Shown one piece after another: positions 35,829 through 47,883 of a DNA stretch of 64,000 nucleotides (within the stretch, counting starts at the first letter, position 1; each line of letters starts with the position of its first letter). Below the pieces are notes generated by a model. The model saw nothing but the letters and a program-made list of their open reading frames with translations, did no database searches and had not been told where the DNA came from. A program made the translations under genes and the position numbers. The DNA is from Adenophora triphylla var. japonica (Eukaryota; Streptophyta; Magnoliopsida; Asterales; Campanulaceae): NCBI GenBank assembly GCA_022495995.1, contig JAFEMH010006987.1:16001-80000 (forward strand), read 5' to 3'.

Positions 35829-37034
35829 TGACATAGCAGAAGACTTGGATATATATCAATACTAGTAGAATTTAATCAATACTAGTAATTGATCTTCTAC
35901 ACTAGCAGAATTTAATCGATGCTTAGGGGATAGATATCAATTACTGTTGTAACGCGCACGTTAGCCGGTAATCAATCTTCAATACTCATAGAATTTAATC
36001 AATACGGAGAGTCGGCATTCAAAAGGAATTTAATAACTTATAGGAAATACAGGGTAAACACCCAATATGAAATTCTATTCGTCAAGCTCCCTTTCACAAA
36101 ACCCTAACACAACTATAAATACTAAGCCTGAAATAACTTATAAATGAAAAGATGAAAATACCCTAAACTAATAATGAAAAAACCCTAAAACCCTAAAACA
36201 ACAGAGGCCCATTTGGATAGCTGCCTCCACGCACGACTGCTCCACATCCGCTGCACGTCTGCTCCACAACTACATCATTCTCACCTCCTTTGAAAGACTC
36301 GTCCACGAGTCTATTCCCACGATAGGAGCACCAGAGGCCGATTCCTCTGAAGTCTGTTGATTGAACAAGTAGGCCACCCTGCCTTTTAAATGTTTGAACA
36401 AGTCGGTCGATCATCCTGCCTTTTAAATGTCCCAACAAGTCGGCCAGCCTACCCGTTAAATGTTCCACTATCAACTCCCTACGTTGATCTACGATGAATT
36501 CGACGCGTTCCTCCAGAGCCGCCTCATCTCGCTCGTAGATCTGAATGATTCCAAGGATTTGAAATGAAGCTCTGATACCAACTAACGTAGCGAAAGACTT
36601 TGATAGATAATCGATTACTGTTGTAATCGACCAGGATATATATCAATTACTGTTGTAATTGAATCTTCACACAACACTAGTAGAATTTAATCAATAAAAA
36701 GAGTCGGAAGAAACAAATAACCAGTAATCTATCTTCAATTCTCATAGAATTTAATCAATACAAGAAATTGACATCCAAAAGGAATTTAATCACTTCTAGA
36801 AAATAAAGGGTAAACACCAAATATCAATTTTTATTCATCATCAGAGCTCCCTTTTACAAAACCCTAACACAACAATAAATACTAATAAAACCCTAAAACA
36901 ACTTATAAATGAAAAGACCAAAATACCCTACACTAAAAATGAAAAAACCCTAAAACAACAGAGGCCCATTAGGATAGCTGCCTCCACGCACGGCTGCTCC
37001 ACATCCTCTGCACGGCCGCTCCACAACTGCATCA
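35829..37034 (-). mobile_element. complete TRIM-like short LTR retrotransposon, 1.2 kb
   Basis: Two direct repeats, 35829-36277 and 36583-37034 (about 450 bp, roughly 85% alike), flank an internal segment of about 305 bp. The 5' side (minus strand) has the primer-binding site TGGTATCAGAGC at about 36569-36580, two bases from the LTR. The 3' side has a purine tract (minus AAAGGAGGTGAGAA). A 5-bp target duplication AATAG is present at 35824-35828 and 37035-37039. No coding domain fits inside, so it must move with enzymes from another element. LTRs are longer than in classical TRIMs. Confidence 0.85.
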
Positions 37035-37039
37035 AATAG

Positions 37040-37830
37040 TTACAAACATACCGAGGTTTCAGACCCTTCTTGACAAAAGCTTTCTTTTTCTTCTTACAGC
37101 CAGAACCCCTGCCGCCTTCCAAAACTAAACTTGTTGTCTGGTTATCTGTACTACTATTACTACTTGCCTTTCAACGCAACTCTTTAGTATTGAGCGAAGT
37201 TTTCACTATCTCTAGTATTATTGCCTCCATACCATTGATACTAGAGTCAACATTGTGCTTATATGATAAAGGCAATGAAATAAAAAACATCAATGCAACA
37301 TCCTAATCCTCAACTTTAGCATCTATATTACGATGTTCAAGTAATAAAGATGTAAATCTACCTTGGTGATCCCTAATGGGGCGTACCTTCCTTCACTAGA
37401 AGAGAATACAACTTTGATTTCAGCTACAACTTGTTGGTCAATGATCGTGTAAAAAACAAGTCTTCTGATGCAAGCTACAAAACACCTCCAGAATAATTAT
37501 CTGCAATATCCGCTAGAATTTCATCATCTAGACACCTTATGATTTTAGAGTGGATCCTCTGATTTAGCATGATCAGATCTGCTTCCTTCTCCGAACCTTC
37601 TATTGTTGCTGCCGTTAAAACATCTGTGGAAACAACTTATGCTTTTCCCTTTGGAATCCTCCAACCCCTAATTGCAGCACCCACTGGAGCCTACAAACCC
37701 TTGTCTCTTAACAAGGCTTTCACCTTGATCTGCAAAAGACTAAAATGATTCTTCCCATTAAATTTGTCAATTGGTGATTATATTCTTGATCCCATCTTCT
37801 TCTGCGGCAGAATATCTCTAGACCTTTCTC
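37040..37830 (-). pseudogene. copia gag remnant
   Basis: The minus strand reads KFNGKNHFSLLQIKVKALLR, then after a stop APVGAAIRGWRIPKGK, then ATIEGSEKEADLIMLNQRIH, like Tork-group gag (UBN2-type). Several stops. It lies between the primer-binding site and the TRIM-like insertion. Confidence 0.6.
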
Positions 37831-37858
37831 AACAAACCAACCAACTCTAATACCAGTT

Positions 37859-38498
37859 TGTTAGAACAAAGTCAATAGAAAATATCAATCACACAACACA
37901 CCGATATACGTGGTTCACCGTTCACCAACTTGACTACGTCCATGGGAAGAGAGAGAATATTATTATTACTTGAGAAATCACAGATTACAGTCTCTAATTA
38001 TGTTACACGAATTCTTGATCACAAGAATTTCTGGTCGTGCAAAACCTAATCTAGAGAAACAGATGAGCAATTGAACTTTTGAACCCTGTAATTATATATC
38101 TATTTCACACTAGGATTAAATCCGATTGTTAGGGAATTGGGAAGTATTTATACAACCATATTCCTAACATTGCATGGTTTCCTAATCCTGCTCTGAATTC
38201 GCCCGGTCCAAAGCCCAAATCGATGGCACGGTCGTGCACTCTGACCTGCACGATCGTGCAACTCAAGTTGGCACGATCGTACCTTTGTTCTGCACGGCCG
38301 TATCCACTCGGATATGACGTTCACCGTCTGGCACGATCGTGCGTTATGGCTGGCACGGTCATGCAGCTTCTTCACAGGCACGTCGAATTCAGTACGGTCG
38401 TGCCACTGCTCAAAAACCCTGAAATTACATATTTGCTTGTATTGACACATGATTATGCGTACCCAATACTCAAAGTCATCAAACTCAACACCAACGAC
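37859..38498 (-). repeat. probable 5' LTR of the Tork-like element
   Basis: Plus-strand start TGTTAGAACAAAGTC at 37859 is two or three bases from the primer-binding site. The right edge (about 38498) is a guess, since no partner LTR survives. The stretch 38220-38410 carries eight variants of a GCACGATCGTGC palindrome, described separately. Confidence 0.5.
38220..38410. repeat. cluster of GCACGATCGTGC-type palindromes
   Basis: About eight copies of GGCACGATCGTGC and variants (GGCACGGTCGTGC, TGCACGGCCGTA, GTACGGTCGTGCC) in 190 bp, spaced roughly 15-35 bp apart. The 12-mer is a perfect palindrome; the copies are not strictly tandem. Confidence 0.8.
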
Positions 38499-39480
38499 AG
38501 TTGTAATAGAGAAATTCTAGTAATCTTCCAAAAATTTCGTCATCCCCCTTTCCACCATGTTCTTTCATTATTTTTAACTTGAATTTTTAAATTACTAGTT
38601 CTAAATTTCGGAAATATAAATATGGATATGAAATACGTGAAATAAAATAAAATAATTAAAGAGCTAATTTTTATATATATTTTTGTAATTATATTTAAGG
38701 CTTATGTTTCAATTTTGAACAGGGACCCAAAAATGTTAGGATGGCCTGTCAAATTTTGCAGAGAATAGGGCAAATCCCAGTGCGCCAAGCGCTCCCCTCC
38801 AAACGGGGGTTGGGAGAGGGAATCATTTGCTAGAGCCTTCCCCTCCCCTGACAATTGCCAAGACACTGTTCACCGGTGTTCGAATTTTTTTTTGCAGAGA
38901 ATGTGGTAGAAAAAATCTTTGGTGTATAATTAAGTTTGTTAGAGGCTTAATTAGTAGTGTTTGTTCGGAAAAGTAATGAGTTTGGAAGCATTACCGGGGA
39001 ATCTTTAGATACTCTTTTTGGATCCAGCAATTTTCTTTCGATTATCCCAATGAAGTTAAGTAATTTATCATGTCTGCTTTCAGTTACAAGATCACTAAAG
39101 TACATTTTGCACTTGGGCCCCTCAGACACACCAAAAATCCATAAATATTCATGAAAATATCAGAATTTTATAGAAACCTATGCTTGGTCCGCTCCTATAA
39201 TTAAGGTATAAGGCTAGAATTACTTTTATACTTTAGGTATAAGATTAATTATTATTATTATTATTTTACATTTTTTCAAATTTAATAAAATAAATAAAAA
39301 AATTCATATTTTATTAAAGGTAACACTAAAAAAATAAAAATAAATTACAAAGAAAAGTTGTATTAAAAAAAAATCAGGAGACGAGACAGAGAGCATTTTA
39401 ATGCATGTGTATGTGTTGGTTGAGGGGAGAAAAAGGTTTTAGATGTGAGAGAGCGGGGTGGTTTGTTAACAAGTTATGCG
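38499..39480. promoter_or_regulatory. upstream region of the OSC gene
   Basis: AT-rich, no coding sequence. A GC-richer patch at 38770-38870 (CGCCAAGCGCTCCCCTCC) is unexplained. (ATT)n runs lie at about 39245. The last 60 bp lead to the TATA box. Confidence 0.4.
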
Positions 39481-39488
39481 TATAAATA
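39481..39488 (+). promoter_or_regulatory. TATA box of the OSC gene
   Basis: TATAAATA 75 bp upstream of the proposed start codon, a normal distance allowing a 5' leader of about 45 bp. Confidence 0.6.
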
Positions 39489-39562
39489 TGCATACTTGCA
39501 GTACTTGAACAACAATCTGAGCAAGAAAAACACTTGAATAATAAATTGAGTAAGAAAACTCA

Positions 39563-40863
39563 ATGGGAAGAATGTGGAAACTCAAGATAGCAGAAGGAAA
39601 TGATCGATACTTGTATAGCACAAACAACTATGTTGGAAGGCAAATTTGGGAGTTTGATCCTGATGCCGGAACCCCAGAAGAGAGAGAAGAGGTCGAGAAG
39701 GCTCGCGAGCATTTCAAGACTAACAAAAAACTAGGTGTTCATCCCTGCAGTGATTCTCTCGCGCGAATGCAGGTAAATATATATGCACTCATTTTGTTTG
39801 AGAAATTTTAGTATGTGTTTGATTTTGTTTTTGGCCCATAAATCATAAAATTAGAAATTGAGCAAAATCAAACAAGTACCGAGACTAAAAATAATGCGGT
39901 ATAATTGATGGATGTTATGCATATATAGCTCATCAAAGAAAGCGGAATAGATCTTATGAGTATATCACCGGCGAGGATTGGAGTAGAGGAAAAAGTGAAT
40001 TATGAAGCTGTTACTACTGCTGTGAAGAAAGCGCTTCGTTTGAACAGAGCGATTCAAGCTAAGGATGGTCACTGGCCTACTGAAAATGCTGGTCCTATGT
40101 TTTTTACACCTCCCCTCGTAAGTGCTAGCTTACTTCAATTTCACATACTCAATGAATTTTGATAATTTTTAAGTTTATGAGAGTATCTGATTATTTTCTG
40201 TAAATTTTTTGAACTCATTCAGATCTTACTGCTCATAAGAAATATTCCCTCAGTCCCTAAAAAACCTTGACCAATGATTTAGAAAAAAAATAATCTATAA
40301 ATTCCAAAAGTTGTTCTTGATAATTAACAATACGCTAAATTATTGATCAAAATTCAATCAAATCCATCACAAAAAATTTGGGACTAACTTTCTGGGACAT
40401 AGTGAGCATTATCTTCAGGGAACATTTCTAAATAGAAAGGACCAGGATTTCATATCTGCGACACTGTTTATAATTTCCTCGATTGCAGATCATAGCATTG
40501 TACATCAGTGGAACAATTGATACCATTCTTACCAACGAGCACAAGAAAGAAATGAAACGCTATGTCTACAACCATCAAGTAAATACCACAATCTCAGAAT
40601 GCAGTTAAGTTCATAATTGCTCTTTTTTAGCCTTTTTTGACATTGAGGATTATATGTATTTCATGTAGAACGAGGATGGTGGCTGGGGATTTTATATTGA
40701 AGGCCATAGCACAATGATCGGTTCAGCACTTAGCTATATTGCCCTGCGGTTGCTAGGAGAAGGCCCCAATGATGGAAATGGTGCAGTGGCAAGAGGGAGG
40801 GAATGGATTCTTGATCATGGTGGTGCAGCTTCAATACCTTCTTGGGGAAAAACTTATCTTTCG
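39563..40863 (+). CDS. oxidosqualene cyclase (triterpene synthase), exons 1-4
   Basis: Four exons with clean borders: 39563-39772, 39929-40117, 40489-40578 and 40669-40863, all phase 0, giving 70+63+30+65 residues. The start [20 protein letters not shown] and [16 protein letters not shown] match the N-terminus of plant OSCs. Exon 2 has [16 protein letters not shown], exon 3 [18 protein letters not shown], exon 4 [16 protein letters not shown] (a QW-type repeat) and [17 protein letters not shown]. OSCs cyclise 2,3-oxidosqualene to triterpene or sterol skeletons at the ER membrane. Exon 2 is more diverged than the rest (LRLNRAIQ against the usual FFSALQ), which suggests a specialised-metabolism paralogue. 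No stop or frameshift. The gene continues in exons 5-6 after a 22-kb intron. Confidence 0.92.
40244..40409. mobile_element. possible degenerate Stowaway-like MITE in OSC intron 2
   Basis: Left end TTCCCTCAGTCCCTAAAAAA and right end TTTCTGGGACATAGTGAG resemble decayed CTCCCTCCGTCCC repeats, about 165 bp apart. Internal sequence is not like the other MITEs. Confidence 0.4.
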
Positions 40864-40909
40864 GTATTATTCTCTATTATAAAGGGAAAGGAAACTAATA
40901 TTTCACATG

Positions 40910-41677
40910 TGAAAGTTTCGTTTAGCTAGGAAACTTATATCACGCAACAGACAACGGATGTGAGTACAGATGTGTCTTACAACTATCCACACATCTACAG
41001 ATAATGCAGCGGAATAAAACAATTAAAAGTAATAACTCAATAATTATTTACGCTTACTGATCTGTGTGATCAGCAAACTAGGCTTACGCCCAAAAACCTT
41101 TCACTATAAAAACTTTTGTTTCTTACAAAAACAAAGAAGTGAAAAACTAAAATATGAAAATACTAAACGAGTTCTAATCACCTTCTATGACAAGAACAAC
41201 TCCCCTTTCCCAAGTAGGACCTATTCTAATCAGAAGTAAAACAAAAGAACTCTATGAAAAGCTAGATGTGAGTTAAGGATGTAAGGCACAACCTTCACTC
41301 ACAACCTAAAACACAATGTCGAATACTATGAAGAATAAGTAATTTTTCTCTCTAAAATCCGTAGCTTCTCTTGTGCTGAATGCCTTGTATTTATAATGCA
41401 CCATGGAGAAGATCTTCATGTAATCAACATCTTCCTTTGTGAGATCTCTTTTCCTATAAGAAAACATAAACACACTCACAAGGAAATAAACTATTAGTAG
41501 GTTAGTCCTAATATAAAACTATGTACATAAATAAAAGATATTTACTTTATATACAATCTCCTAGTCAAAGTATGATACTTATAAATCTTCCATGAAAGTC
41601 CCAAAATCTTCTTACCATAATAGAAGTATAATGAAATAAGGAAACATGATTATGTTCCACAAAAACTCACGTTTTCA
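40910..41677 (-). repeat. 3' LTR of outer SIRE-like element
   Basis: Starts TGAAAGTTTCGTTTAGC on the plus strand and ends CTCACGTTTTCA. Contains clustered GATGTG / CACATC words near its left end. Confidence 0.92.
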
Positions 41678-42002
41678 ATCTCCCCCTATTTTGGATTTTC
41701 TAGTCAAAACCAAAGATTTATAGAGATCACATTTTGTGACCACAGAATATAGATAAAAAGCATAACTCCCCCTGAATGGATGTGTGTCCAGATGTGTAAA
41801 CACATCCACACATAAAAACTGCATAGAACAAGTTAGAGCAGCAAGCAGTAGTTCATTAAAAAGTAACAGCAAAACAACCATTCAGAAACATCCTAATTAA
41901 AACTATTACAACCCATTGTTTTAAAAACTAAGAACTAAAACAGAAATTAAAATTGTCTTAACAACCATCATAGCAAAAGCAAAAAAACTTTCTCCCCCTA
42001 AC

Positions 42003-42653
42003 TTAAAGTTCCCAGCCCCTCCAACTAGTAGCAGACACAGCAGTATTCCAAACTTTATCTCCAACAGCAGCAGCAGCAAGTTCATCTCCCCCTTTTTGAG
42101 CAGAAAGAGTAGCATGCCATCTGAGAAGATTAGCCTTAAGGGCTTTAATATTGTTGGCATGGGCAGTGGAGGCTTGAGCTTGAGATTCAGTAGCTGCAAT
42201 TTCAGCATCCAAATCCTTCATTTGAGCAACAAATGGATCTACAGCTGTGTGTTCAGATGTATCCTCATCTGGCATAGCAATTTCAGGCACAGCACCTAAA
42301 GGGAGATCATCTTGTCTTTGCTTATGGTCTAGAAGGGTTTTGGATTCTTTATACAACTCAAATTTTTCAACCTTTTCTTCATTTTTCTCGGCCTTAACAC
42401 CATTTGCAACCAGAATTTGAGAAATTAGAGAGGGATAAGGTAAAGACCACTTCTTAGAGGGTGACTCTCCATAAGCACAGATTTTTCTAAAGATAAAGTC
42501 TCCAAAATTGATATTCCTCTTAATGCCCAATCTATAGAGAAGATCAGCTTGCACCCTAGTAACTGAAGTTTTTGTTATTTGAGGGGCAAAGATTGGCAAC
42601 TAGAATAGAATGAAGGAACAATAAAGAGAGGATAAAGATCCACTTCCCAAATC
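42003..42653 (-). pseudogene. outer element envelope-like ORF, 3' part
   Basis: Reading across the inner element gives continuous sequence: ...TSWPVKPK joins DLGSGSLSSLY, one stop, then LPIFAPQITKTSVTRVQADL and LLYRLGIKRNINFGDFIFRK, ending in a Gln/Ala/Glu-rich coiled-coil-like tail (KDLDAEIAATESQAQ). So both halves are one gene interrupted after insertion. Only two stops break about 770 codons in total. Confidence 0.75.
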
Positions 42654-42658
42654 CTTTG

Positions 42659-43878
42659 TGAAAGGCCCTTGCTTGGTATGTAGATGATCAGACAGCTATG
42701 GTATTTGCTTAGCTGTCAGATGATAATTTAATTTGTGCAGCGGAATAAAAGTGATTTGAAATAATGGTAGGACAACAAACACAAGGAGATAATGCAAGTG
42801 TGTGAATGTGATTGCAAAAATGTAATAACACAGAGAATTTAAAGTGGTTCAGAGTTCACTCCTCCTACATCCACCCTCACTGTCAAACTTGACAAGTGAG
42901 ATCAATTTTATTATAATCTTTAATCAACAAAAATTACAAATGATTGATTTAGGCAAGTTCCTTGAACTTCCTCTTCCTAATTAGTACAGTCAACTAGGGA
43001 TACACTTAAAGTACAGTCTTAAGTGCTTTTACAACTTGAAGTACAGTCTCAAGATTTTACAAAATAACTAATACACTCAAAGTACAGTCTTGAGTGATTA
43101 CAAACTTATTCTACACCTAAAGTACAGTCTTAGGTGGTTGGGGTTTGTGAATTAACACACTGGGGTTGTTTTTGTTGGTGAAGAGGTTTAGGGGTGAAGG
43201 TTTTGGTTTGGAACAGGGTTTTAAAGGTAAGGATTGGTGTGTGTGTGTGTGGATTACAGAAGGTGTGTGTGGGTGTTTGGAAAGGGTTTTTGACTGGGAA
43301 AATGAGTATTTTTCAGTGAGTTTGTTAGAGGAAGAGATCCTCTATTTATACCCTTCAATATAGCCGTTGGAATATGACTGCTGCCTACATTAATGAGCTT
43401 TGATCGGTCTTTGTCCCACTTGTCCACATGCAGGTCTTCATGAGCTGTCTTGAGCTGTGAGCTTGAACTGAGAGCTTCTAGAAGGTCTTCAGTGGTCTTC
43501 ATTGGTCTTTATTGATGGACTTGATAGCTGTGAAGATGCAGGATCTAACATGGTTGAGTTTGTGGTAACATGGTGTGAGGCAGGGAGATGGTCATCGAGG
43601 ACCGAAGTCATAGCCGGATCATGGCAATGCTCGGCTATCGAGAGGATCTCTAATAAGGACTGAGATGCACTTGATGATCTTGATGACTTAGAGTGTGACT
43701 ATGATTCATGTTTTTGATTGATTGTAAACATTGTATAAGAAAGAATCATAGCCGGACTCATAGCCACAAAGAGAAGAATTATGACAGATAACATCTTTTG
43801 ATATAAACCCTGTTCTATATATATATTCCTTTATCAAAACCAACTAACTAAGACATTGATCAAAGTTAGGTCCTAACA
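42659..43878 (-). repeat. 3' LTR of inner SIRE-like element
   Basis: Starts TGAAAGGCCCTTGCTTGG, ends GGTCCTAACA. Contains repeated AAGTACAGTCT words (43010-43130) and several AGCTGTC words. It differs from the 5' LTR mainly at CAG/CTG trinucleotides. Confidence 0.92.
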
Positions 43879-44110
43879 ATTTCCCCCTTTTTGGTAAAGG
43901 AAGATTTATTTAGAACAAGTTTTCACAGTTTGATAAGAGAAATAATAAAAGAAGTAATCCAAGGAATCATATCAGGCAGAGGTAATCAAACTGAGATTGA
44001 ATACTTGGAATTAATCTCAAGATGAGAAGAGTTCACAAAATACTTTCATACACACTGAGGCAAACAAAACAAATTGTCTTTTAACAAAAATTGTTCCATA
44101 ACAAATACAA
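43879..44110 (-). other. 3' untranslated region and polypurine tract of the inner element
   Basis: Non-coding; the tract TTTCCCCCTTTTT (plus strand) touches the LTR border at 43879. Confidence 0.6.
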
Positions 44111-47100
44111 TTATTCATCAGCCAATTGATCATAGAATTCATCTCTTTCTTGTCTGGCTGATAGAATCTGATTTCTTTCATCCTCTAACTCTCTTCTCAT
44201 TTCAGGCTCAACTCCTCTGTAGAAGAACTCATTGTTCCACTCCCAGGACATCCTTTCATCATACTTGAAGAATTTGTCTTCCTTTGACTTCAGTTGAGAT
44301 CTTCTAAGGGGTATTTGATCATTTCTGATTCTCATTGTGCCCCACAGATGTTTCTTCTTGTTCCTGGTCTTCTTGCTCTGCATGGGCACACTGGACTGAT
44401 CTGGTTGTGGCTGAACTGATGCTTGAGCATGAGTGAATTGCTGAGGAGGATCGGAAACTGTAGGGGGTGGAAATATTGTTGGGGAGTCTTGATCAGGGCT
44501 TGAGGGAGCATCATTATCACTATCAATATCATTCTTTGGGTAGTCCGATGAAAGATCAATAACGCTTCCGCTCTGCTTTGACCGACTATGGAAGATCTGA
44601 ATTCTTTGATCTCAGGAATAGAGACCAAGTTTTTGAAATGAGAGTTTTCATTGGGTGAGGTGAAGTTAATAGGATCTACAAAGTGATGAAGGGTGAGAGG
44701 TATGGCTCAATTCCTGGATTAAGAGTTGGGGAAAAGATGTTGACAGCTTTGCTTAATAGAAGCATAATGGCACACTTTTGTTCAAACAAAGTGAAAGGAA
44801 AAGTGTTTTTGCAAGGTCAATGCACAGGAGAAGACTAAACCCTTTGGCATATACAAGCAAGAATTGAGTGATGGAGAGATGAGTTGTGAAAAGAATTTCC
44901 CAATCAAGAAGAGTATTGGGAGTGATGAACTTTGGGAAGGATGGGATTGGATGAACAAAGTTGGAGGTGGATGAGGGTCTTGACACCGCCATTTTTCATA
45001 GGCAAAGAACACTAACCCCGCCAGTTTCTTGCTACAACAATCAAGCCATTCCTTGACAGTTCCTTAATTTTGGATAGATGAAGGGATTTGCAATTTCGGG
45101 ATGTGAGTTACATGGGGTAACCTTGTCCTTGCCGCTTTGATGGAAGACATAGAGAAATCAATTCCACACCTAAGCATCCAAGGTTCCCTTTGGGAAGGAA
45201 GGATTGATTTGGATTTGGAGGAATAGAATGACTTGGAGAACTCGTGAGGACTGTTAGGAATGGGATCACTGTCAGATATGTCTTGACCTTGTCCAGCCAG
45301 TATTGGACTTTGTGGAGAGGCTTCAAAAGGTTCATTTTCAGGAATTGGAGAAGGTGGCTTGGAAGGTGGAGAGGATTGGGTTGAAACAGTTGGGATTGGC
45401 TCAGAGGTTTGGCCAAGACTTTGATTTAGAGACCTGGAAGTGAATTGAGATTTGAGGAGATTCAAGGCTGCCCTTACTTCACTTTTTGCCAACCTTTTCT
45501 CAAGGATAGCTATCATAGCTTCCTCATTTTCCTGAGTTCCATCAAGCTCAAGACCTTTGCAAGCATTCACAATTGAGTCTCCTTTTGAGACCAGAATGGG
45601 ATTGATCTCAACTCCAACCTTCTTGAGTTTTTGAATGACCTTAGAAGTATCATCAAGATTCCCCCTTTCAGTTTCAACAGTTGGGGCAGGATCATTCACA
45701 GGTTCAGTCTCAGGAATGGAAGGGAAGGGATGGCTATCAACATTCATAGCTGTCACCTTTGGGTTTCTAGATGACTCACCTGGTCCACTTCTTTTCTGCA
45801 TTAACCTAAGCCTGAGTTCATCTAGGGCCACTACAGATTCTTCCTCACTCAGAAAGTCCTTAAGATAAAAAAGAATGACCTTTTCAGTATCTGGGTTCCC
45901 ATCCAACTCAATAGCCTCAATTGCTCTCATGATTTTAGCTGTCTGTTGAGGTTGGGTAGAGGGGATATTCTCATCAGTGTTCCCCCTTAAAGGTTGCTTA
46001 TCTAAGGGTTCTTTGAGATTGAGGATAGCTTCAATGGCTGATTGATGTCCTGAGTTGGGTGTGGATTTTGGGGAAATGGAAGGGGTAGATATTTTGGTTT
46101 TCTTTGATTTCGGGGCTTTCTTTGCAATTTTTCTTTTCTTTGGTAATGATCTAGAAGGAATGGTTAAGGAAGATTGTACCTTTGATCCGTAGTCAGTCTG
46201 ACTGGAGGGGATAGCTGTCTGATGTTGCTTTCCTTTGTGAAGGGTTTTGAATAGGGCAAGGGCTGCCTGAAGTTCTTGAGAATCTATGTTAGCATCACCG
46301 GCATCATCTTGATTCATAGTGTCAACCTCATGGCCATCAACATCACCTCTTTCTTCGGCATTCATAGCATGGCCGTCGAGAGATGGTTCCTTCACCGTCG
46401 GCTATCGGATCATCCTTGCTTTTGCTCTTTTTGCTAGGAGATACCACAGTTCTCTTGAGCACTCCGAGTCTTCTTGACATTGGTTTTTACTCCTCTTTTC
46501 ATCCTCCTACTAGTAGCCAAAGCTATCAAATCTTTCCAATGATTAAGCTTTATTCTTGTTTCTTCAAGCATTTTCTCTTGGGCTTCTTTGAAACTCTCAA
46601 GGCTCATATCCCCAACCTTCATAACAATTCCCTTCTTTTGTTTCAATGAAAAGGTTCTTTCATTGAAGCATCTTGTTCAGCCGGCTTTGACTTTTGTCTT
46701 CACCATTTCTTGGATAGAGCAAGTTTGAGCTTTGGAATTAGGACTTCAAGGATTCCACTCATGAATCTGAAGTTGTTCATTCTTCCACCTTGCTTCTTGA
46801 ATTTGAGAGTAGAGGATGAGACGGCAAGTTGGAAATTATGGAGAAGGACAATGCACCAATTTGTATCCTTGGTCATCAGTGAGCATCTGCTTCCACTCAT
46901 TTGATCCCATTTGGTCAAATGAGGATTGTTTGCCATCAATGGCTTTGTTGACCACATCCATCAATGTTGACTTGAAGATATCATCTTTGTTCTTCACCAT
47001 AGCTTTGTCTTGAACGGCTTTGAAGTCAGTTACTTTAAGACCAAGAAATTTTTCATAAACAGTCTTTAATCTTTACGATCCTCTATCCCATATATTTTTC

Positions 47101-47366
47101 ATGACATCTTCTTTATTTGGGATTCCATAGACCTCACTAACCATATCTTGAGTGATAGTTATCTCTACATTTTCTATGGTGGCGATTATTGAATTATCTT
47201 CATTGTTTCTTCTTCCTACCAAATAAATTTCTCTGCAGAGTTCTTCATACATTGGGTGTTTCGCTCCCATAAAATCAAGTCGTTCATTTACCTCAAGCCG
47301 TTCTTTGATGAGGATTCCAACTTCAAGAGTCATAGAAGTTGGGTTTGATGAAGTAGCCATGAGCAT
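44111..47366 (-). pseudogene. inner element envelope-like ORF, broken
   Basis: Opens MLMATSSNPTSMTLEVGILI with EITITQDMVSEVYGIPNKED, a pattern found at the start of plant transposon proteins (a short helix followed by VYGIP). Further blocks follow at 46957-46700 and 46646-46434, then a long open part at 46395-45064 (MKEPSLDGHAMNAEERGDVD, ELQAALALFKTLHKGK, repeated AIEAIELDGNPDTEKVILFY-type units), ending with ERNQILSARQERDEFYDQLADE-like sequence near 44111. Internal repeats of the form LxLDG.(P/T)...E occur at about 45500, 45620 and 45890. Frameshifts break it. Confidence 0.7.
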
Positions 47367-47883
47367 CTGGGTACATTGCTTTAGGGTCTGCCATTGATGC
47401 TTTGAAAAGGAATTAGGGTTGGAGAAATACGATGGTAGATTGGAGAGGGAAAGAGAAGAAATTTAAACTGAGGGTTAAGGGAAAAAGGAATTTTGGTGAT
47501 TGCGAAAGAGAGAGAGAGACAAATGATGAGTGGTACGTGGGCTTTAATGAGCATTGGGGGTTACAAAGTTAAGTAACTGTTCATATGAACAGTGGTTTTT
47601 ACCCTTCCCCATGCTGAGACATTTATTCCCACAAAACACAAGAAGAACATTCTCCTTTTCAAGGAGATTTGCAGTGGAAGAGGCGGCGAAGGAAGTGACA
47701 ATTGTGAGCAATTAACTCGATCAAATCACTTAAAGTATGCTTTAACCTAGCTGTTGAAAGAAATCTCTGACAGTTAAGCTAGTTTGAATGATGATTGCTT
47801 TGCCGAGATAGCTAGGTGAAAATTTGCCTATAAAACAATGAAAACTTCAGAGGAAAATTACTCAGATTGATTTACAAACAAAA
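47367..47883. promoter_or_regulatory. intergenic region between divergent ORFs of the inner element
   Basis: About 500 bp without coding sequence, containing CATATGAACAG, several CTAGCTGT/GACAGTTAAGCTAG words and TATAAAAC at about 47830, upstream of the plus-strand ORF. It could be a bidirectional promoter; this is inferred from position only. Confidence 0.35.

Larger units (their letters stand above)
33850..38498 (-). mobile_element. decayed Ty1/copia (Tork-like), 3'-truncated
   Basis: On the minus strand, from right to left: a likely 5' LTR from 37859; PBS-like TGGTATTAGAG at 37845-37855; gag (KFNGKNHFSLLQIKVKALLR, about 37680-37760); a 1.2-kb TRIM-like insertion (35829-37034); protease/pre-integrase remnants; then integrase pieces. 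Stops and frameshifts occur throughout, and no reverse transcriptase is found. The left part ends against the gypsy LTR debris near 33850. Wording of the motifs fits the Tork group. Confidence 0.7.

Noticed and set aside
38770..38870. tRNA or SINE in the GC-rich patch upstream of the OSC
   Set aside because: I could not find A and B box promoter words in correct spacing or a cloverleaf.
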